Source: Microstegium vimineum (taxonomy: Eukaryota > Streptophyta > Magnoliopsida > Poales > Poaceae). Taken from it: a stretch of 64,000 nucleotides of DNA. Below the pieces are notes generated by a model, which had not been told where the DNA came from, made no database searches, and saw nothing but the letters and a program-made list of their open reading frames with translations. The stretch spans positions 2,874,441-2,938,440 of the forward strand of contig CM039139.1 in NCBI GenBank assembly GCA_022036555.1. Reading direction: 5' to 3'. The translations under genes and the position numbers were made by a program. Below, piece by piece: positions 21,697 to 31,873 of this stretch; the stretch's first letter is position 1, and the number at the start of each line of letters is the position of its first letter.

Positions 21697-24600
21697 TTAT
21701 GCACCAACCTCAACACTGGGATGGAATTGCTTGAAAAACCTTCCATTAATAGCTCTAGTAGACTCTTCTCCCAGTAGAGTTTTTAATATATACGCATTGC
21801 CAGGCACACGCCTCACTATCCGAAAAGGTCCTTCCCAGTTCGGAGACCATTTGCCGAATGCCTTATCTTTTGTCCCAATCGACAGTATAGTTTTCCAAAT
21901 TAAATCTTCTTCTGCGAATTGCTTCTCTTTGACCTTTTTGTTGTAATATCTAGCAACACATAATTTGTTTTTCTCAATATTTTCCAATGCTTTTAGACGA
22001 ACTAAATGCAAATCCTCTAATTCGTTCATCATCAGATCCTTATAATCTTGTTTTCTCAAATCATTTTGCAAGATCACTCGCCTCGAATCTGACTGCAATT
22101 CCCACGGTAATACAGCATGATGCCCATAAACTAACTCGTAGGGAGATGCTTGCGTAGATCCATGACAAGCCATTCGGTAAGCCCACAAAGCTTCATTAAG
22201 AACCGAATGCCACTTTTTTGGCTTTTCATCAATCTTCTTCTGAATAATTTTGATCATGACCTTATTTGATGCTTCGGCCTGGCCATTAGCTTGTGCATAA
22301 TAAGGAGAAGAATTGTATAACTTGATCCCCATCTCTTTAGAAAAATCACAAAATTCAGACAAAGTAAACTGAGTTCCCTGATCTGTCGTTATAGTCTGAG
22401 AAATCCCGAATCTGTGAATTATGTGCTCCTAAACAAAATTGATCATGTTCCCTGATGTAACCTTCTTCAAAGGAATAGCTTCAACCCGCTTTGTAAAATA
22501 ATCCGTGGCCAACAGTACAAACTTATGTCCTTTGCTAGAAGGAGGATGAATTTGACCAATCAAATCTATGCCCCATCCTCTAAACGGCCAAGGTTTGATA
22601 ATTGGGTTCATAGCCGATGCTGGAGCTCTCTAAATATTACCAAATTTCTGACAATCCTGACACCCTTTGTAATATTCAAAACAATCTTCAAGCATAGTTG
22701 GCCAAAAATAACCAGTTCTTCTAATCATCCACTTCATCCGGTAAGCCGATTGATGTGCACCACACACTCCTTCATGCACTTCATACATCAGTTTTCTGGC
22801 TTCTTCTTGATTCAAACATTTGAGGAGTATCCCATCTATGGATTTGTAGTACAACTGGTCATCAAGGAGCACGAACTTGAGAGTTTTGTACTTGAGTTTT
22901 CGGGAAACCTTCTGTGATGGATTCTTTAAGTAATCGGCAATCTCGTTTCTCCAGTCATCAATTGCCCGATTCTCATCCACAACATTAATCTCTTGATCCT
23001 CTCGGTATCCCAAAGCAGTTTGAGCTAGTTTATTTGCTTCTTCATTATGCCCCCTAGGGATATGATGCAAGGTTGCCACCTGGAAATTCTTCAAAAGCTC
23101 TCGGCATTCTTCATAATATTCTCTTAATATATCACTCTTGCATTCATATTGGCCGATCAATTGATTAATTACTAACTCAGAATCTCCAAAGATCTCAACA
23201 GCAACAACCTTTATTTCAACAAGAAACCGAAGTCCTCTAAGCAGTGCTTCATACTCAGCTTGATTGTTAGTAACATGGAATTCAATAGGGATGACACACT
23301 TAAAAGTCACCCCTCGTGGAGAGATCAAGAGAATGCCAGCACCACCACCTTTGCTACAAGATGAACCATCAAAAAACAAAGTCCAAGGTGCAATACTTAT
23401 CATGTTAGCAGAAGGATCACGATATTGGGTAATAAAGTCGGCAATAATTTGACCCTTTACCGCCCTTGCCAATTCGTATTTTAATTCAAATTCTGATAAA
23501 GCCAAAATCCATTTGTCAATTCTTCCGTTTAAAATTGGCATTGATAACATATGTTTTATTACATCAAATTCAGAAACTACCACGCATTCGGCATTCAACA
23601 AGTAGTGTCGAAATTTGGTACATGAGTAATACACGCACAGGCAAAGTTTCTCCATAGCCGAATACCTTGTCTCTGGATCTAGCAACTTTCGGCTAAGGTA
23701 AGCTATCACTCTTTACTTTCCTTCAAACTCTTGCATGAGGGCTGACCCTATTGTCAGGTTGTCGGCCGCCACGTACAACTTAAAAGGCTTGTCAAGCTGT
23801 GGAGGTACCAATACAGGTGGCGCCTTCATGTATTCTTTGATCTCATCAAAAGCCTTTTGGTGTACGTCACCCCACACAAATTCTTGATCCTTTTTAAGCT
23901 TTAACAGAGGAGAGAAAGGCAAAACTCTTTCCGACAAATTAGATATGAATCTTCTTACAAAGTTGATCTTGCCGAGCAGTGATTGCAATTCTGTGAGATT
24001 AGTTGGAGGGATAACCTTGTCTATCGCTTCCATGCTCTTCTTACCGACCTCAAACTCACCAGCCGAGACTCCAAAGGCACACTTATTCGGGTTCATCCTC
24101 AAACCATGCTTCCTAGTGCACTCCAAGGTCTTCCTTAAATCGGCTAAATGTCCCTCGTGATTTCTAGACTTGACCACCACGTCATCGATATAGATCTCCA
24201 CAATCTTACCGATCAACTCATGGAAAATATAGTTCATGGCTCTCTAATAAGTTGCACCGGTATTCTTTAAACCAAAAGTCATGACGACCCACTCAAATAA
24301 TCCAATATGACCAGGGCATCTGAAGGCTGTTTTTGAAATATCCTCTATTGCCATAAAGATTTGGTTATAGCCAGCATTACCATTCATAAAACTGATGACT
24401 TCATAACCAGCTGCTGCATCGACAAGCAAATCAGCAACCGGTATTGGGTAACCATCCATTGGAGTGGCTTTATTGAGATCTCTAAAGTCAATGCAGACCC
24501 TCATCTTTCCATTTTTCTTGTACACCGGAACTATGCTTGAAATCCACTCTGCATACCTGCATGGCCGAATGAAATTTGCTTCTAATAATCTTTCAACTTC

Positions 24601-24720
24601 CTTTTTCACATCGGCCAGTACCTCCTCTTTGAAAATTTTCTGAGGAGGTTGTTTGTAAGGACGATACCCAGGCTTAATCAGCAATTGATGAGATTGGCTT
24701 AGAACCAGATAGACAAACAC
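21697..24720 (-). pseudogene. Tat gypsy pol: RT, RNase H, second RNase H, integrase
   Basis: Reading from 24720 the reverse transcriptase shows ANFIRPCRYAEWISSIVPVY, RVCIDFRDLNKATP and the catalytic YIDDVVVKS. The first RNase H follows (LYVAADNLTIGSALMQE, RYSAMEKLCLCVYY). Next is a second, archaeal-type RNase H with LFFDGSSCSKGGGAGILL and NNQAEYEALLRGLRFL, the dual arrangement diagnostic of Tat elements. The integrase has a zinc segment (HEGVCGAHQSAYRMKW to CQDCQKFG) and a DDE core with WGIDLIG, TTDQGTQF and NGQAEASNKV. It is one frame broken by four stops: TAG near 24246, TAA near 23715, TAG near 22632 and TAG near 22431. The reading frame is otherwise kept, so the damage is mainly point mutation. 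Confidence 0.85.
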
Positions 24721-24740
24721 TTACAACTGTTGAGGAGAAC

Positions 24741-25575
24741 ATGATTTTCCAGTCAAGCTACAAAGAAACAACAAAAATCAAATTATCCAAATTACATGGG
24801 CATGGATATTTGGCTAAGTATCGAACTCGGCAAAAACTTATGGAAGAGAACCTTGAAATACATGCACATTCTCAAGTTGTAGCCAGAGAGGAGAGCATTG
24901 CTTTTGAAGTAGAGGTTGAGAAGCTGAATGAACGGATTGCGCATGAAGCTGCAGAAAGGGAAAGGGAGAAAGAAGAAAATAGGAGGAGGATGCAAGAGGA
25001 TCTGAAAAAATGCTAAGAGAAAAATAACAGAAGAAATGAAGTAAGAATTTCTTAACATGCTAGCGCAGCACAAAGAAGGAACTATGAATATGGTAATATT
25101 AGAATAATTTTTCATCCTTTGTCCTCTTAGTAAACTTATGATTATGATGCCTTATCTTTTACCTCACTATTTGTATGTGTAGAGTACACCGCAAAACAAT
25201 GACAATTTACAAGTTGCACCAACCATACAAGAGGGAGATGAGACTGGTGAACATGAAAATGAAAATGAAAATGAAAATGAAGATCCGTTACAGCAGGTGA
25301 TGACATTATTGCACTATGTTCCATTTAATCTTGAGATATGTACCTTGAACTATAGCTAAAATAGATCAAATAATTTAATGTCTGTAGAATCAGCCTGGAA
25401 GCATTGTTACCATACAAAAAGATGCAACACCGGTTACTCGTTCCAGTAAAAATACTGCAGGTCTCACCAGATGTCTTTTCAATGAAAACATTGCAAATAT
25501 GGCTACACAGAAGACATATCACTCCACAACAGCTGATGAATAGAACAAGAAATAGTAACAAAAGGAGGAAGGTAA
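24741..25575 (+). pseudogene. C-terminal fragment of a CACTA-type transposon protein (Ptta/En/Spm)
   Basis: Plus-strand segments encode KLHGHGYLAKYRTRQKLMEE and a long charged helix (FEVEVEKLNERIAHEAAERE), followed by exon-like pieces. One piece is STPQNNDNLQVAPTIQEGDE with a run of Glu-Asn repeats (25255-25290) ending at a GTGATG donor. The next, after a TAG acceptor near 25388, reads NQPGSIVTIQKDATPVTRSS. The order resembles the C-terminal third of Transposase_24 proteins. A TGA after the helix and a later TAG suggest decay. The N-terminal part is absent at the junction with the Tat element near 24735. Confidence 0.5.
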
Positions 25576-26520
25576 CAACTTCAATATGTTATCAGCTAAT
25601 TGGAATCTAAATTCTTGCATCATTTGCTGAAAGTTTATGAAATGTGACCTTCCTTGTGGAACTAGGAAATGTAGGAAATACATTTAACATACATGCTGAA
25701 AACTGCAGCTTGTGCAGTTCGGATTGGGTGAATTGTTCCATGCAATAATTTACCTTTTTTGTGATACTTGATAATACAAAAGTTTTAGCGGGTTTAGAGA
25801 TGTTAGTCATCATGAAAGTTCATGACTTTTCCCCTTGGGAATTGGGAGTGATGAAATTTATATGTAGTCTGTTAGGTTTTGACCTTGCTCTGGACAGCAG
25901 TGAGCATTTGTGATTTTCGACCATGATAACTGCAGAAACTTATTTAACAAATAACTAGAAAGATGTAGATAATTTCATGAGCTTTCTGTATTGTTAAAGA
26001 ATATAATTTTTCATTGTCAACTCTAGTTATGAATTTTCTAATCAACTGTACTGCTGCTGTCTTAAAAATTCAGAGAATTTGATAGCAAACTGATCGTATG
26101 TACATCATTATTTCCATAGTTTTGTATTAATTCAACTTTTACTTAATTGTTATATCTGAATCTCCTTATATTTTTCACATGAATTAATAAACTTAATATT
26201 ATTCTAATATCCCAATCTTATTCTTTTGTTAGTAGGTGGACAAGGTTTCAGTGGGAGGCTCATAATCAAGCGAGGACATAGCCAAGGTGATGGCATGCTG
26301 CGCTGATAGGAAACTCTCGAGTGCTACATAGATGTTAGGAAGTTTTAAAAAGTTGTCAAATAATGAGTGAACTGTACACTCATTTATGATTTTAGCTAAT
26401 ATTTCAATGGTTTGTCAACATATTGAATGACTGATTAGAATTAATATATGTGAGTGCAATTGCTTTTCTCGTGGTTTATTGATTTGCAATGATGATTTAT
26501 TTTTTAAAAATCAAATGCTA
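25576..26520. other. AT-rich, nothing recognised
   Basis: No ORF or repeat family is recognised. A short piece after 26235 (TAG|GTGGACAAGGTTTCAGTGGG) could be a last exon of the preceding transposon gene, but this is weak. Confidence 0.35.
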
Positions 26521-26539
26521 CTAGCATTGCAATAAAAGC

Positions 26540-27260
26540 TATGCCTACGAGCCGCAATGCGTGGCAATATGCTCTATGGCAACAAATTTATTTATGTTGC
26601 AAATAGTACTATTGCCACGACATTACTACTGTTGCATTAACATTTGATCTCCTGCAACGAATAAAATTGCATGGCAAATGATACTGTTGCAATGGCACCA
26701 TGGTCGTGGCAATAATGAAAGGTGTCTTGCAATGGCTAAAATTGCGTGGCAAATGATACTATTGCAATGGCACGACAATTGTGGCAATAACATATCATCT
26801 CTCGCAATAATAAAAGTGTGTGGAAAATGATACTATTGCCACGCCACAACGATCGTGGCAATAATGTATACTCTCTTGCAACAAATAAAATTGCATGGCA
26901 AATGGTGTACTCACCATGGCATGATGTTCGTGGCAAGAACACCTTAGGAAACAAAATTCTAGCGTGGCAACAAAATGATATTGCTATACTATAGATCATT
27001 GCATTTATCACCTCTTGCTACGAAGACGAGCATGGCAAGTGCTCATATTGCCACGCTAGTAAACATTGCGATAACATCCTATTGCCATGCTTGGCAACAG
27101 ACAGCCATGGTTGCAAGAAAAGCTAACTCTTGCAATGCCAAACTTGCAATGGTTGCAAGTTCTTATTGCAACATGACTTTTTGCAACCATTGGCAATGAA
27201 CACGATTTGGTGGCAACAATTAACTTTTGCAACCAAATTGAGCCTATTACAACATTTTCT
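26540..27260. repeat. TTGC/GGCAA-rich repeat block, about 75-bp tandem units
   Basis: The phrase TGGCAAATGATACT with nearby CGTGGCAATAA recurs near 26673, 26749, 26821 and 26897, giving a period of about 75 bp. Further to the right the short words TTGCCACG, TTGCAATGG and GGCAACA continue in both orientations up to about 27250. The density of short inverted words resembles the subterminal region of a CACTA element and may belong with the transposon gene at 24741-25575. Confidence 0.7.
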
Positions 27261-27276
27261 CGTCATTGCGCAAGGT

Positions 27277-28882
27277 TCAGAAGTTAGTAGTGCAAATAGC
27301 CCAAATGCTTTCCTTGAAGTAGTACCGCGGGACATACATATGGGGATGCAGTTCCCTGCCACCAAAACAGGCAGCGATCACATGTGTGCAGGGCTTGTGT
27401 AGTAGCTTGGGTTTCTTGCAAGAGCAAATACACATATCATTGCGGAGAATACACTCTTGTGTATGCCTTTCCTGCCCTCCTAGCTGGCCTTTGGCCCTGC
27501 ACAGAACCTCATACCGGTGCTCAACTCTAGCAACAGGATTGACACGGTGCAAAAGAGCCTTTTTATGCGCCGCATCCATATACTCAGTCATCTTGTAACC
27601 ATACACCTTTTGATTGTCTACCATTGCTTGCTCCGCATTAGCATAATGGAAATGCCTAAATGTAGGGGCCCAATGCTAAGAATGATCACTGAAGGACTTG
27701 CTTGCCTAGTTTTCCTACATAGGAAAGTGTCTTCAAGTCGTAGTAGCTCCCAGGATTTCTATGACATATGGTGTGCAGCAATACCGGAAGTTTCTCGTAT
27801 GATGCTTAAGTCCCCCATCTCACTCCAATGCACAGATAATTGACTTGGGCTCATAGGCTAGATTATTCACGATCTGAGCATACATGTAGTTAGCAACAAA
27901 ACCAGCTGTGAGGTTTCGGTGATTTGCGTTTAACTGTTCAAGTTGACATGTGTGCTCCACGATTCTGGTGACCTCCCAGTAATTTTTCCACTTACCACCG
28001 TATGTGTGAACTCGAAAAGAACACCTATCTATCACGCAAACAAATATCATATACTAATGGGCTGCTCCTCACTACCCTGAACTGCCTTTGCAAACATATA
28101 GTAGACCAACGCTTTATTGCTTCCTTAAAATTTTCTCCAGTGGTGTACAAGGAACCGATGCAAATATCATTCTCAGAGTACTCCTAGGGGACATTTTTTG
28201 CTTCGTTTATACTAAGTTGTGAGAAATCGAACGTTCGCCAGTTCATTGGCACATGCTCATCTTCCTCATCATCTGAGGAGTCCTCGTCCATAGCACGTTG
28301 GTGCTCTCGAACCTCCCTCTCAAACTATCTAAGTATGTCAGGGATGTGTTCCTCCTCATCAAGCTCACCCTTTGGTTCACAGGGTGTATCACCACCTTCT
28401 CTAGCTGCTCCTTCCACCACTTCTTCATCATCACCTTCACCACCCTCCGCTTCCTCATGGGTACCCTCCGCTTCCTCATCACCGGCATCTGGAACACCCT
28501 CAGCTTCCTCATGCACTTCACTACTAGACCCACCCTTGTAGAAAGCTTGGACAAGCAACGCTAGCAGCAAATCACGCTAGGTAGCAATGGTCACATACCT
28601 CCTCCAGTTGTGGGTGCCTTCAAGTGGCATAAGCTCCCAAAACATTGCTTCACTTCTACTCAATACTGCCATGACCAATAGGTCATGTTGCTCCACATCA
28701 AGTCTGAATGACTTATAAAGCAAGTTACTTATGGACCTCCAGGCTCTCTTTATTCCTATGGGTATTTTTTTAATAATTGAACTAAATTCAAACAAATCTA
28801 CCCCTTCAGAATCATATCGAACTTCGCCTGATCCATAATATTTTGGAAACTCAAAGTCTCTGACATACCTGACAGCGGACAA
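27277..28882 (-). pseudogene. MuDR-like transposase with catalytic core deleted
   Basis: The N-terminal part (28882-28577) reads SAVRYVRDFEFPKYYGSGEV and is followed by an acidic Glu-rich segment (28570-28325). A zinc-finger-like DNA-binding part comes next (28050-27820) with CSFRVHTYGGKWKNYWEV and EHTCQLEQLNANH. The C-terminal SWIM zinc finger lies at 27624-27277, with CSCKKPKLLHKPCTHVIAAC. Only about 195 bp separate these two parts, whereas the Mutator DDE core needs some 300 bp or more, and no core motif is seen. The pieces are in different frames. The gene is therefore an internally deleted, inactive Mutator-like transposase. Confidence 0.7.
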
Positions 28883-28883
28883 G

Positions 28884-29590
28884 TCAACAATGACAATTAA
28901 TACCTATCCAAAAGTGTCATCTAGTGTCACCTAGAATCGAGATCTAGTACCACTACATCTACTGTCATCTAGTATCACTACATCTATTATCATATAGTAT
29001 GAAAAGCTACGAACCGAAGTAGATAGTTTGAATAATACATCAAGCGAAGCGTGGATCTGGCAGAGCCTCGCTGCTTCTTCCACCCCTTCCCCTCCCTCCC
29101 TACTCCCCTCTAACTCCTATTTCTTTTTTTTAGAATTTTTATGAGATTTCTAGAAAAAAATTGGTCTTTTATAGAGGTGGAAACCTAACCGCCATCTCAG
29201 CCAGCGGTAAATCAAGGAAACCACCAAATCAAACAGCGGTAAGCTATAGGCTTAGGTGCCGACACCTTACCACCATTTGAATTGGTAGTTTGGTCTGTGG
29301 GGCCTAGGCGCCGACAATTTATCATCATTCCATCCAGTGGTTTTTCACCTAGGCGATGTGGCGCTGATGTGGATATACGTAACGGTAACAAAAAAAATTA
29401 AATGCAACCACCTTTTGAATTGGCTATTTTTAAAGCCGTCATATGAATCAGTGGTTTATAAGCCTTACTGCCGTTTCGTTTGGTGGTCAACAAATGAAAT
29501 GGTGGTAGGGTGCTACTTTTACAAAATTTCATCAGGCAAAATTATTTCTGCAAAATCTAAAAAAATATTAAAAATAAAAAAATCCTTAAC
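28884..29590. repeat. Transposon-end-like repeats (CCGCCATT / TAGGCGCCGAC)
   Basis: No gene is present. The segment 29160-29510 contains repeated words such as ACCGCCATCTCAGCCAGCGG, AGGTGCCGACACCTTACCACC and TAGGCGCCGACAATTTA in both orientations, like terminal or subterminal repeats of a DNA transposon. I cannot pair them with a second end in the window. Confidence 0.4.
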
Positions 29591-29593
29591 TAT

Positions 29594-30822
29594 GTGGCAC
29601 CCTCGCCTTTGGCCCACTTCCCTATTTCCAACCCAGCCTGCCTTCACCTCCTACCTATGTGCAAGGCGTGGTCCAGCAGGATGATGCGCCCTACTTGCTC
29701 CGGCTCACCAGCATGCACACGCAGCCCAGCTCCCTTTCCTTGGCCCAGCTTTCCTCCCGGGCCCAGGCCAGCCTACCCTGCTCGCCCATGCAAATGCCCG
29801 CTAGCACCGCCACCACCGACAAGCAATTCCCTTCCCTCCGCCATGTTGCATTACTGTGCATTGCTGCCCCCACGGATCCACTTTCCCTACCACTCGATCT
29901 GCCAGCACCACGCCTGCAATGCTCACCACAGCTGCGTCCCCCTCGCTTTCGTACACTGTCCCGGCCTACACCACACCACCACCTCAGCCACCTACAACCA
30001 TTGATGCAACCCTTATCACCCCCACCCTCCCACCCCGTCGGCACCCTTATCCCCCTCCTTCCTTCCTTAGTCTCTAAGGAAACCTGGCGCAACATGGCGC
30101 CCTCCCCGGCCTCCTCCACCCCTATAAATAGCCCCCTTCGTCCAGCATTCTCCTCACTGCCTCCCGTCAGAGCTAAGAAAGGGCTCACCACCTCCACCTA
30201 TCGCCATGCTCTATCTTCTAGAGCTAGGACAAGTTGAAGTTGAGGTTGTCACGAGACCCTTAGCCACCCTCTACACACTATAGTGGCGGCCGCTTCATGT
30301 TAGCTTGTCACCACCATAGATGTTGGTTGGCGGTGCTTCCCCCTCCACTTTCTGACTCCCCTAGCCAAGTTCTAGAATGGGTCACCCAACCCCTCCTCCA
30401 TGTACTGGTGCCCTCCGCTTGAGCTATAGTGGCCTGGAGCATCCCCTCCCCGAGCTCTAGTGCTGCTCTCTTCTTCTTCCATGGTAGTTTGGGTGCAAGG
30501 TAGAAGGACCAGGGTGTCGTTTGCCCACAACAATAGCCCATCTGTCCCTCCTCTCAAACCAGCCCGACGGAACCACCAGAGGCATAACACCGTTACCCTT
30601 GCCACCCATCTCCTCCCTCTCTTTTGGCCGATGGGCGGGGCTGCCCCTCCACCTTCCAACCATGAGAAAATTGCTATGTGCACCAATGAAGTGCACCCAT
30701 CTTTTACTTAGATCCCTTCCCTATCTCCCAAAATTTCCCAAAACTGACCAAAAATACTAAAAACTATTCTAAGCCTACTCATGCCATCTTTTTTATAGAT
30801 AATTTCATATAAGCCCTACTCT
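29594..30822 (+). repeat. Possible left half of an old LTR, split by the LARD insertion
   Basis: The stretch is C-rich with many overlapping short ORFs in all frames, none resembling a known protein. A promoter-like CCTATAAATAGCCCCC lies at about 30120. The flanks of the LARD insertion (30823 and 38108) would join this sequence to 38109-39214, which ends like an Athila-type LTR. I therefore infer one LTR of about 2.3 kb interrupted at the AAGAT site. Its start near 29594 (TGTGGCACC) is a guess. Confidence 0.3.
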
Positions 30823-30827
30823 AAGAT
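30823..30827. other. Target site duplication AAGAT, left copy
   Basis: AAGAT directly precedes the LTR start TGTTGACGC and is repeated at 38104-38108 after the far LTR. Five-base duplications are standard for gypsy and copia integration. Confidence 0.8.
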
Positions 30828-31847
30828 TGTTGACGCTCATTATCTATACACTTTTAGTGTCATTTAACTAGTGTTTTCATGTATATTCTTATACTAACCA
30901 ATCACTTGGAATGTGAAATCACCCCATTTTTGCATATGCTTCGTAGTTTGGAGGATGTTGTGTTTTCGCAGGAAATTGGGCTAAAAGTACATTTTTTGGA
31001 ACAAGCCCTGAATATGCAATGAACTAGTCGAAGATGAAGGCCAATGGGCTCAAGAAGAGCCTGGGGTGATCGGCCCAGATGAGCTCATGTAGGTCATCCC
31101 ATGGCCTTTTGGCCTCGACCGATGCTAGTATTTGGCAAGTAATCCGCCAAGATAACTTAGGGGCTAGAAAATTAAAGATATGGAAAGACCCACTTCAGGA
31201 TCAAAGAGGAATCAACGAAGATCAAGCGCATATTTGCAAAGTTAAGGAAGATTGATCTCATCCCAGAGCTACTGACATCCCAAGCCCACATATATACAAA
31301 AATAAGCTTTTGGAAGGTCAGAGAAGACTTGGCATCGAAGATGGGCATGAGACGATGAAGGAAAGGCCTAGGCCAATTGGCTTGGACCCTCCTAGACCAA
31401 TCAGCACAGGGTGTTCCTTCGTCCGTTCACCTTCCAATTTTTAGCACTCGGTCTCAAGGCTATAAATACTCTGAAAAATCACATGGCATAGGGATCCATC
31501 CATCAGAAGTCGGTGACACCAAGGGAGACACACCATAGGGGGACACACCAAGGGATACACACCATAGAGAAGATGACAGGCTCAAGTTACCCTTTGGTTG
31601 TGTTATTTCATAAGATTTGGATGTGATCTGTTTAGCCCATCTACATTACTTATCTTATGATCGGGTTACCTTTATATACAATTCATACTTATTGATAGGA
31701 TTAGATCTGTTTAGTTAGATACAAAACCTTAGCCAGTTCGTTGTCAATCCATGGATTGATAAACCTTGGATGGAATACTCTAAGGGAAATGCTACAACTC
31801 ATCCATGCACTTGTAGTTCAAAGTGGCATGTTAACTACCATCAACAA
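30828..31847 (+). repeat. 5' LTR of the LARD element
   Basis: The LTR starts TGTTGACGCTC and ends ACTACCATCAACA. TATAAATACTC at 31461 is the promoter; the same sequence occurs at 37191 in the 3' LTR. Compared with the 3' LTR it lacks about 545 bp between the ACACACCATA and GAGAAGAT segments and carries a short direct repeat of GACACACCAAGGGA in place of it. Confidence 0.8.
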
Positions 31848-31855
31848 GCTTTTTT

Positions 31856-31873
31856 GGCACCGTTGTCGGGGAT
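31856..31873 (+). other. Primer binding site of the LARD, Asp tRNA type
   Basis: TGGCACCGTTGTCGGGGA lies eight bases after the 5' LTR. It matches the site type used by Athila and Tat gypsy elements. Confidence 0.8.

Larger units (their letters stand above)
20875..24735 (-). mobile_element. Tat-lineage gypsy element with dual RNase H (truncated)
   Basis: Minus-strand pol (24720-21697) is followed by a plus-strand plant-mobile-domain gene remnant (20875-21437), the arrangement known for Tat-lineage elements with antisense ORFs. The right end is cut in the upstream half of pol near 24735, where a CACTA-type gene fragment begins. The left end is cut at 20874 by the Athila-like LTR. LTRs, gag and protease are absent. 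Confidence 0.75.

Noticed and set aside
24741..25016. Host coiled-coil protein
   Set aside because: The sequence RTRQKLMEENLEIHAHSQVV with its charged helix is the usual tail of Ptta/En/Spm transposon proteins and is followed by decayed exons.
26540..27260. Centromeric or satellite repeat
   Set aside because: There are only four or five clear units, and the short inverted words point to transposon ends.
28325..28570. Acidic ORF as an independent gene
   Set aside because: It fits the Glu-rich spacer between parts of the MuDR-like transposase and has no context of its own.
29594..30760. Pro/Ser-rich ORFs on both strands (e.g. 29659-30237)
   Set aside because: Overlapping frames are open on both strands with low-complexity products, no domain and no splice context. 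They are explained by C-rich composition.
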